IMG/VR virus record: IMGVR_UViG_3300034374_006068
Location: 1-28,275 of that record
Direction: 5' to 3' (one strand)
Length of the DNA stretch: 28,275 bases
Source: a virus
Shown here: positions 22,502 to 28,275 of the stretch, piece after piece
How the letters are laid out: every line of letters begins with the position of its first letter
How positions within the stretch are numbered: the stretch's first letter is position 1
Notes under the pieces: generated by a model
What the model was told of the DNA's origin: nothing
The model's input: only the letters and a program-made list of their open reading frames with translations
The model's database searches: none
Made by a program: the position numbers and the translations under genes

Positions 22502-22529
22502 AATAAAAAGAGGGGAGCATAGCTCCCCT
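22502..22529 (-). terminator. intrinsic terminator after the capsid/decoration genes
   Basis: AGGGGAGC (22511-22518) and GCTCCCCT (22522-22529) form a perfect eight-base stem with a three-base loop. Read on the - strand, the stem is followed at once by CTTTTTATTA, a good U-tract. It lies 25 bases after the stop of the 148-aa gene. The arrangement matches a terminator after the most abundant structural proteins, leaving partial readthrough for the adaptor and later genes. Confidence 0.92.
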
Positions 22530-22553
22530 AAAGAGTCCCACAAAACGGACCGA

Positions 22554-23000
22554 TTAGCCAGCAACGCCGCACATAACGGCGTGGGCAAAGACACGAATCT
22601 TCATTGTGTCGTGCGCACCAGCAGTGGGGCACTCAATGTCGATGGTGTCGTCAGCGGAATAGAACTTGCCGCCAGCACTGGCGAGCGCACCAGCGCCGAG
22701 ACCGATAGCCCCAGCAGTAGCGACGCTAGCCGCCGCAACCCAACCGTCTACGTCAGCACCGTCGCCGATGTTGACAGTTTGAGTAGCGTCACCGTTGATT
22801 ACCTCGTACATAACGTTCAGAACCAAGGTACCCTTGGGCACTTTGATTACTTGTACTACATCGTTAGCAGCAAGGTTCAGCAAGGAGGCGTCAAAAGTAC
22901 CATCCAGTACAGTTACCGCAGGGGCGCCAGCAGCATTGCTACCGTTGCCGTCTACGATCAGTGCCCCGTCAGCGCCGGGGTAAGCGTTATAAGTCGCCAT
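22554..23000 (-). CDS. head decoration-like protein (148 aa)
   Basis: A small, acidic, Gly/Ala/Val-rich, beta-rich protein with no charged helices, e.g. DVVQVIKVPKGTLVLNVMYEVINGD, GDGADVDGWV and FYSADDTIDIECPTAGA. It is encoded 12 bases after the major capsid gene and just before a strong terminator, so it is probably made in large amounts. Size, composition and place fit a capsid decoration (cement) or minor structural protein; the family name is not certain. TAAGGAGACTGACC supplies the ribosome-binding site. Confidence 0.7.
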   Translation of the reverse strand: MATYNAYPGADGALIVDGNGSNAAGAPAVTVLDGTFDASLLNLAANDVVQVIKVPKGTLVLNVMYEVINGDATQTVNIGDGADVDGWVAAASVATAGAIGLGAGALASAGGKFYSADDTIDIECPTAGAHDTMKIRVFAHAVMCGVAG

Positions 23001-23012
23001 AGGTCAGTCTCC

Positions 23013-23933
23013 TTATCCCTTGTAAGCGTAAGCAGCGGTGAGAGACTTGCCGTCGATAACTTTGTAGCCATAAACTTGCAGGCCACGCATGATGTTACCG
23101 AAAGTAGACTCTGCGCGCAGAGATTCAGTCTTGGTCAGCTGAGAAGCAAACGTCAGACCGTTCTTTACGCCCGCGATGAAGTTAAAGGCGTTGTTGCCGC
23201 CGTCAACGACTTTAGGCAGGTTGTTGCTCTGATAAATCTCAAAGCGGTCAATCATACCAACTCGTCCGTTACGGAGAGGCGATGAGCCGTCACCAGTCAA
23301 AGACGCGTCTTTGATGTCTGACTTCTTGAGCAGAGTAGTCGCCCAGTAAGGCATAACCAAGAAACGACCAGTCTCGGGGCGGTTTTGCTCGTCCAGCACT
23401 TGACCCATATCAAGGATAGTGTCAAGGATGTTAGACTTAGTTACTGCCAGCGGAGTGCCAGTAGCGCCAAGGTTGATGTTGCCAGAGATACGACCGGCGG
23501 CAGCGCCTTTGTTCTCAGCAGCGAAGTCGGGAACAATAGAACCCAAAACTTCGGTGTCAACCCGAATCTTCATCTGCTCTGACGCGTCCCCTGCCCACAT
23601 GTTCATGAGTTCAAGGTCAGCCTGTATGTCTTGTACATCGTCAACAATCGCAGACCAATACTTACCCTTGTCGATAAGGAGTTCAACGATTTCGCTTTCT
23701 GGACGCTGGTTTACCAGAGTTTGACCAGAAGAATAGTCGTTGATGGTCAAGGTGGGAATGGTGCGAATCTTTACCATATCACCTTGGCTACGAATTTCAC
23801 CTTCGTAGTCGGTGTTAGAAATAGCAGTCAATACAGTCGCATCGTAGAACTTTTCGATGAGCTTTTTTGACCAGATTTCTGGGATAAAAGTACCGCTATA
23901 CGATACTGTCCCGCTTGCGTGAGGATATGCCAT
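23013..23933 (-). CDS. major capsid protein (HK97-fold type)
   Basis: A 306-residue protein with a strong ribosome-binding site (TAGGAGAG before ATG). The N-terminus (SGTFIPEIWSKKLIEKFYDATVL) and the segment GDMVKIRTIPTLTINDY, plus KGKYWSAIVDDVQDIQADLELM, are typical of phage major capsid proteins of a class common in short-tailed marine phages. The end (FGNIMRGLQVYGYKVI) is the usual C-terminal beta segment. Gene order portal, small protein, scaffold, capsid and decoration confirms the role. No protease is visible in the neighbourhood, so maturation cleavage cannot be judged. Confidence 0.92.
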   Translation of the reverse strand: MAYPHASGTVSYSGTFIPEIWSKKLIEKFYDATVLTAISNTDYEGEIRSQGDMVKIRTIPTLTINDYSSGQTLVNQRPESEIVELLIDKGKYWSAIVDDVQDIQADLELMNMWAGDASEQMKIRVDTEVLGSIVPDFAAENKGAAAGRISGNINLGATGTPLAVTKSNILDTILDMGQVLDEQNRPETGRFLVMPYWATTLLKKSDIKDASLTGDGSSPLRNGRVGMIDRFEIYQSNNLPKVVDGGNNAFNFIAGVKNGLTFASQLTKTESLRAESTFGNIMRGLQVYGYKVIDGKSLTAAYAYKG

Positions 23934-23959
23934 GTTACTCTCCTAGAGTTAGGCCCATA

Positions 23960-25018
23960 TTAAACTGCAATCCTACCTTCGGATTGCGCTCGGAATAAAT
24001 CGCGTTCAAGTTTATCAAACTCTTTAGGTGAAATTCTACCCAAACGTTTGTCATCATATAACTTGGCGATGGACTTACGATCCCACTCCATTTTACCACC
24101 TTGGCCTTTAGGCGTTGCGGCTCGCCCTCTGCCGGGAACAACTTTCTTAGCCAGCTTTTCGCTAGGTGCGGAGGCTTCGGTTTCAGCAAGTTCTTCCGTT
24201 GACGCAGGTTCTTCAGATACACCCATAAGTTGTTCAAATGTATTGAAAAACGACGCTGCCCGTCGAACGTCTTGCTTAGCCACTGCATCTTGCAATAGTT
24301 GCAGTCTTGGCGCTCCTACCATCGGCTCTGGCTGGTTAAGCCAGTTCAAGAACGTTTCATCAGTATTTAGCTGTTGCCAACTTGGTACTGATTTAGTCAG
24401 ACTATCAAAGAAGACTTCTTGTGCTGTACGAGCGGTAGACTGTTCTACAGTCTGTACAGAACCTTCGAGTTTCTTTAGCCTTTCTTCTACTAAATGTAGA
24501 ATATCGGCTGTAGTGCTATTAGATACGTCTTGCGCAGCGCGCTTAACCATATCTACTAGCTCACTACCATACTCCTCGACGTCTTTTTGCGTCAGCTGTG
24601 GTGTCGCCTGCGGCACCGACAACTTCTGCTCCTCTGCGGCGGGGGGTGTTGACTCAACTTGAGCGAACAGTTCCCGCATAGCCTCTAGTTCTTGATCTTT
24701 CTTGTTAATCATCCCCTGCAAAACGCGCCACTTCTGCTCGGATGCCTCTATCTGCTTGCGCAGTTCGGCGATAGCCTCGCTGTCTGTAGCCGCTTGCGGT
24801 TCGGCCTCTGGCGACTCATCGGTGTGGTCGCTAGTTCCTTGATCGTCTATTGCTACGACCTCATCATCCGCGATAGCGTCGGCTTCCATCTCTATCGCCT
24901 GATCTTCAACTGCCGCTTCAGCTGGTTCTTCTGCCTCTGCTGCCTGCGCCTGCTGTTGATTCAGGGTTTGAATAAGCTGATCCGCTTCTTCGCCTAACTT
25001 TTTGGGGTCAAATACCAT
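23960..25018 (-). CDS. capsid scaffolding protein
   Basis: A 352-residue, strongly acidic, Gln/Glu/Ala-rich protein with long predicted helices (QLIQTLNQQQAQAAEAEEP; AIAELRKQIEASEQKW; ADILHLVEERLKKLEGSV). The C-terminus is short and basic (KLAKKVVPGRGRAATPKGQG, then SIAKLYDDKRLGRISPKEF), a feature of scaffold proteins that bind capsid protein through a basic C-terminal helix. It lies directly before the capsid gene, the usual place. No protease motif is seen, so it is a plain scaffold and not a fused protease. Confidence 0.88.
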   Translation of the reverse strand: MVFDPKKLGEEADQLIQTLNQQQAQAAEAEEPAEAAVEDQAIEMEADAIADDEVVAIDDQGTSDHTDESPEAEPQAATDSEAIAELRKQIEASEQKWRVLQGMINKKDQELEAMRELFAQVESTPPAAEEQKLSVPQATPQLTQKDVEEYGSELVDMVKRAAQDVSNSTTADILHLVEERLKKLEGSVQTVEQSTARTAQEVFFDSLTKSVPSWQQLNTDETFLNWLNQPEPMVGAPRLQLLQDAVAKQDVRRAASFFNTFEQLMGVSEEPASTEELAETEASAPSEKLAKKVVPGRGRAATPKGQGGKMEWDRKSIAKLYDDKRLGRISPKEFDKLERDLFRAQSEGRIAV

Positions 25019-25054
25019 AGCTTTCTTCCTCGATGCCGGGTCCGTGTGCTATTC

Positions 25055-25291
25055 CTAACTGGATGCTCGGTTTTCCGCTTTTCTAAGGTGTTCATTTGCG
25101 TCGGATAATAGTCGAATAATCTCAGCTATTTCTCGTCCGCGCCCTTGTGCTATTCGCACGTCTATTTCGTCACGTCCCATAAGGGCATCGTCACGATGTT
25201 TTGCTAAACGGCTTTCTAGCCATTCAACAAATTTCGGCTCGTGCATATTTACACGGGCCAAAATTTCTAATGTGGGTCGATCTATTTTCAT
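25055..25291 (-). CDS. small helical protein (78 aa) between portal and scaffold genes
   Basis: ATG 25289-25291 is preceded on its strand by TTAGGAGTATA, a good ribosome-binding site. The protein is charged and helical (FVEWLESRLAKHRDDALMG; REIAEIIRLLSDANEHLRKAE) with no motif recognised. Small genes between portal and scaffold are common in podoviruses, and I have no firm function for this one. A head assembly helper is possible. Confidence 0.7.
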   Translation of the reverse strand: MKIDRPTLEILARVNMHEPKFVEWLESRLAKHRDDALMGRDEIDVRIAQGRGREIAEIIRLLSDANEHLRKAENRASS

Positions 25292-25320
25292 TATACTCCT
25301 AACAATGTATTTATTGTCAA

Positions 25321-27327
25321 CTAAGGAGTCATACCGTTAGGGCTAAAATTATCGGTAACTGCGGCTCCATTCTCTAGGTTTTGTCCCCCGCCCACTTGTG
25401 GCTGTTGCTGCCCTTCTTGCGGAGGCAACTGCGGCACTTGGCCGCGACGGGGGACAAGCCTATTTACGTCCATCTCAAGCCCTTTGGCCACTTCGCGTAG
25501 AATCTCTGCCCGCCCTTCTGGGCCAACAATCTGAGAATCCATAGGGTTAGCTGTCGCCTGCAAGAACTCATTTCTGCGCAACTGCAAGGTTTCAAGCTGC
25601 ATGAGCGAAATGGCTCCGCGCGCCTCTACTTGGGCGTCTCCTTTGATCGACTCGTCGTCGTTGTACATCATATTAAATGCGTACATAGCTTCGATAAGCG
25701 GGGACAGCACGTTTGTATCTACAGTAGATACTACGCCTTTAAGCCCTTTGTTTGCCGCGTTGAACAGCATAGAAAGGCCGGACGCTGTACGCCCGATGCC
25801 GCCGCTTAGACCGCCGCCACTACCCTGCATGTATCGCGGGATAAGGCTCCAGTCATCAGCAAAGGTGTAAAACCGCTCAAGAACATTTAGAAGCTCTGCG
25901 GAGTTGGTGTTTGGCTGAAAGAAGTTGATGGGGGCGCCGCTACCACCGTACTGGCTGTCGTGCACCTGCCAAATCTTCCAAGGCTGCATGCCCTCAATTT
26001 CTTCGCCCGGAGGCAGTCGGTCTACGTTGACTACCGCCTGTGGGCCAGATGCCATACTCATGTTGTTTACAAGCGACCGAATAGCCGCATTTACTACGCC
26101 CTGCACATCGTCGAGCGCATCTGGCAGGCTTTGGCCCCAATACTCACCGGGCACTTCTTCCCAGCAGGCTTTGTAGTACGGGCGTCGGCCCAGTGGATCG
26201 TCGTTCAATGTAGCCTTAATAACGTGCCGGCCCAACACCCACGCGCACACTTCGTAGTCGCGCTCGGGGTCGTCGATGTCATCAAGCCCCCAGTCAATAA
26301 GGTCTTGCCCGCTAACAGGGCCGTGGAACTCCAACGCGTCATAGCGGTGGTCAGGCGATAAGTGCGTAAGCCTGTCCATTTCAGAGTCCATCTCATCAGC
26401 GTCTGTTAGTCCTAACCAGTTAGTGAGACTGCCGCCTTCTCCGTCGGTAAGCGCTGCGCGAATGTGCTCCTCGCTAAACCCTTCTAGTCCGATTAGATCG
26501 TACAACTCGCCACGACTAAGCGTAATGTGCTCAATAAAATAGCCATCTTGCGGCGTGATTGCATCGGGGGACGGGTAGCAACGAATTGGGTCAACGCGCT
26601 CTACGGTGGGGGCAAAAATCTCTTTTGGCTTAGCGTTCCATTTGCCGTTTTTGCTAGTCCACTCAAGCTCGGTGCGCCGGCGTACGATTGGCCCTTTAAA
26701 ATGCGCCGCAGGGTACGTTGCAAAATCGTTAAGAAAATCGGCCCACTCTTTGTCCCATCCACACTCGGCTAGCTGGTCAGCAATTACTTGCTCCATGCGC
26801 TCAACGGCGATGCGCGCTTCTTCGCTTACTCGCATGCGGACAGCATCAGTAAGCTCGTTTCGGCGCGACTGGATCATGGTTTGCGAAGGCGCCTTCCCGT
26901 ATGCAGCGACGGCTTCTAGTAACTCGTTTTGGATAGCTTCCTCAAGTTGCGCTTTGTCTTCCGGGGGCAACTCCGGCGACGGCGTAGGCTTAACAGTCCA
27001 CGCGCGCTCGGCTTGTCCTAGATAGACGTCTCGTAGCCAAGACTCGGCTACACGGCATTTGTTGGAGGTTACGCGGCCATATTCTTCAGAGCCGCCGGTC
27101 TCGCGAATTGCACGTAGCTTCTGCGGATCATATTCGCCGCGCCGCGCTCTTTGCGATTTAAGGATACGGTCGCGAACCATCTGTTTCTGCGTCCGTGCCG
27201 CTTCCCAGCAGTGGTGTATATGCTGGGCCAAGTCGTCCATAACGGGCGACTCCATTTCCTCATCATCAACTAGCGCCCGTGCTTCTTGGGCGTCAAGCTC
27301 GGCGTTCGATAAAATCCGCACATTCAT
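25321..27327 (-). CDS. portal protein
   Basis: A 668-residue protein of the podovirus portal class (about 600-750 residues). The N-terminal helices (HCWEAARTQKQMVRDRILKS) and the segment SNKCRVAESWLRDVY, followed by WTVKPTPSPEL, are typical. The central region has VDPIRCYPSPDA (a hallmark of the portal family), WVLGRHVIKATLNDDPLGRRPYY and the core helix region ALDDVQGVVNAAIRSLVNN; the C-terminal crown is Pro/Gln-rich. It would form the dodecameric DNA gate. Its start is next to the 252-aa gene (one-base gap), so it is co-translated with it. Confidence 0.93.
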   Translation of the reverse strand: MNVRILSNAELDAQEARALVDDEEMESPVMDDLAQHIHHCWEAARTQKQMVRDRILKSQRARRGEYDPQKLRAIRETGGSEEYGRVTSNKCRVAESWLRDVYLGQAERAWTVKPTPSPELPPEDKAQLEEAIQNELLEAVAAYGKAPSQTMIQSRRNELTDAVRMRVSEEARIAVERMEQVIADQLAECGWDKEWADFLNDFATYPAAHFKGPIVRRRTELEWTSKNGKWNAKPKEIFAPTVERVDPIRCYPSPDAITPQDGYFIEHITLSRGELYDLIGLEGFSEEHIRAALTDGEGGSLTNWLGLTDADEMDSEMDRLTHLSPDHRYDALEFHGPVSGQDLIDWGLDDIDDPERDYEVCAWVLGRHVIKATLNDDPLGRRPYYKACWEEVPGEYWGQSLPDALDDVQGVVNAAIRSLVNNMSMASGPQAVVNVDRLPPGEEIEGMQPWKIWQVHDSQYGGSGAPINFFQPNTNSAELLNVLERFYTFADDWSLIPRYMQGSGGGLSGGIGRTASGLSMLFNAANKGLKGVVSTVDTNVLSPLIEAMYAFNMMYNDDESIKGDAQVEARGAISLMQLETLQLRRNEFLQATANPMDSQIVGPEGRAEILREVAKGLEMDVNRLVPRRGQVPQLPPQEGQQQPQVGGGQNLENGAAVTDNFSPNGMTP

Positions 27328-27328
27328 A

Positions 27329-28087
27329 TTACGCTATCGCCTGTTTCTTCATCGCCATCCTAGCTTTGTCTACCATAGCATCTAAAAACTTAGTGCCGTA
27401 GTAATCTACTACTTTCTTAGGAATAACGAACTCACCCTTAGACAATGCTGCGGGTTGCTCTCCGTCGATCATAGCGGGAATAGAATCAGATTTTGCAGTG
27501 CCGGGGCCGTCAAGCAATGCACCGCCTACATCCACTTCTCCCCCATCGGCGAAGCCCATAGCTCCAGTACCGCCCATATTTGTTTGCTTTGCCAGCTGTC
27601 TAGCCAACTGCGCCTGCTGTTGTGCAATTCTAGGAATAGCTTGCTCGGGAGGCAGTACAGACTTGCCCAAACCCGCGTTTTTCATAGCCTTTACGTACTG
27701 CTTATACAGCGGACTCATACGCATATCGCCGGGGGCAACTACTCCGCCATCTTTAAACCCAAGCGGACTAAACCCTTGGGTGCCCTCGTTAGGACCAAAA
27801 GAAATAGCGCGCGGAGTGCTAGTACTAGTAAAGTCTCTAGGCGCGCTAGGTTGCCGAGAAATGGCAGAACCAAAGCCTTGTCCGGCAAGATTCTGGCGCA
27901 GAGCACTAACTTGCGCAGGGTCGGAATACGCGGCAAATTGACCGCCCGTCAAGCCTGTGGTTAGTGCCTGTGCCTGTGCCGCCTGCTCCGTTTCAGTAGT
28001 CCGCGCGCCAGTTAGAGCACGGTCGGCTTCTGCGGTAGCTAGCTTGCTTTCTAATGCGCGGCTAAAGTCTTCTTCAAAAGTTGCCAT
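27329..28087 (-). CDS. virion-associated protein (252 aa) with DGG...GEFVIP C-terminal module
   Basis: The start at 28085-28087 follows AAGGTAAACTT. The N-terminal part is helical and Ala/Gln-rich. Two Gly-rich segments (FKDGGVV, about 113, and FADGGEV, about 183) are followed by SDSIPAMIDGEQPAALSKGEFVIP, VVDYYG and LDAMVDKA, a pattern widespread in phage structural proteins. The same module ends the 371-aa protein. It sits directly upstream of the portal gene, which suggests a minor head or connector protein. No known enzymatic motif. Confidence 0.75.
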   Translation of the reverse strand: MATFEEDFSRALESKLATAEADRALTGARTTETEQAAQAQALTTGLTGGQFAAYSDPAQVSALRQNLAGQGFGSAISRQPSAPRDFTSTSTPRAISFGPNEGTQGFSPLGFKDGGVVAPGDMRMSPLYKQYVKAMKNAGLGKSVLPPEQAIPRIAQQQAQLARQLAKQTNMGGTGAMGFADGGEVDVGGALLDGPGTAKSDSIPAMIDGEQPAALSKGEFVIPKKVVDYYGTKFLDAMVDKARMAMKKQAIA

Positions 28088-28096
28088 AAGTTTACC

Positions 28097-28275
28097 TTAC
28101 ACCGTTATGGATCGACTTTTACTGTATGAGTACGATCTTGTATACGAATCTGTTTCTGATGCACTACTATTGAAATTATACCCCGTGTTATCCCCTGCTG
28201 ACGAGCCAAGACTTGCAGATACACTTCTAATTGCATACGCGGCCTGCGCCAGCCCTGCGTAAGTGGTAGCTTCTG
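28097..28275 (-). CDS. C-terminal end of an unknown Ser-rich protein (start outside window)
   Basis: On the - strand, one frame from the right edge is open for 58 codons and ends at TAA (28097-28099), nine bases before the 252-aa gene. The product reads EATTYAGLAQAAYAIRSVSA, then a Ser/Asn/Tyr-rich end (SETDSYTRSYSYSKSRSITV). A second frame, which ends further right of the 252-aa start, gives a less protein-like sequence. The frame and the spacing favour a virion-protein gene upstream in the same operon. Function unknown. Confidence 0.55.
   Translation of the reverse strand, partial: EATTYAGLAQAAYAIRSVSASLGSSAGDNTGYNFNSSASETDSYTRSYSYSKSRSITV

Noticed and set aside
22467-23285. 272-codon open frame on the + strand
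   Set aside because: It runs antisense across the decoration and capsid genes and the terminator between them. The product is Ser/Val-rich without motifs, while the opposite strand has clear structural genes.
28097-28275. + strand frame at the right edge
   Set aside because: It continues a shadow frame antisense to the 252-aa gene. The - strand frame ending nine bases before that gene fits operon spacing better.

Overview
The window is part of the genome of a tailed double-stranded DNA bacteriophage, probably a short-tailed (podovirus-like) phage of a Gram-negative, possibly marine, bacterium. The phage assignment rests on a portal, scaffold, HK97-type capsid, adaptor and giant internal-virion protein set, next to a phage replication set. 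The short-tail and marine assignments are inferences from the gene order and the style of the capsid, portal and giant proteins, which recall HMO-2011-like and uncultured marine phages. No terminase, tail fibre, lysis gene, integrase, tRNA or RNA polymerase lies inside the window, so lifestyle and host cannot be fixed.

Layout: bases 1-13708 are read on the + strand and bases 13829-28275 on the - strand. The two blocks converge on a hairpin at about 13.8 kb. The + block opens with the C-terminal part of a MoxR-type AAA+ ATPase, a 71-aa overlapping gene and a metallopeptidase/VWA protein. This is a chaperone-like pair of the RavA-ViaA/MoxR-VWA kind. A run of small, overlapping, mostly unknown genes follows (2.0-5.1 kb). 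It contains a dUTPase-fold protein that has lost its catalytic residues, a Cys-rich small protein and a 37-aa membrane peptide. The replication/recombination module (5.1-13.7 kb) encodes family A DNA polymerase, a Cas4/RecB-like nuclease, a VRR-NUC nuclease, a SNF2-type helicase, a small conserved phage protein, a probable single-strand DNA-binding protein with a Cys cluster and acidic tail, and a primase-helicase (AEP domain plus DUF927-like ATPase). Starts and stops overlap or nearly touch, so this looks like one polycistronic unit.

The - block, in transcription order from the right edge, encodes the C-terminus of an unknown protein, a 252-aa virion-type protein, portal, a 78-aa protein, scaffold, major capsid protein and a 148-aa decoration-like protein, followed by an intrinsic terminator. 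After the terminator come a 76-aa protein, the head-tail adaptor, a 371-aa protein, a 2138-aa giant protein and a small HNH endonuclease. The terminator just after the capsid genes resembles the arrangement downstream of T7 gene 10 and probably sets capsid expression above tail/internal protein expression.

The most unusual points are the degenerate dUTPase, the giant protein that combines a helix-hairpin-helix, an HExxH motif and an LPD38-like C-terminus, a matching acidic DLDSLF tail on the SSB candidate and on a small structural-operon protein, a shared C-terminal module on two virion proteins, and perfect in-frame tandem repeats in three genes. All family names are recognised from motifs read in the translated sequence; no database search was run.
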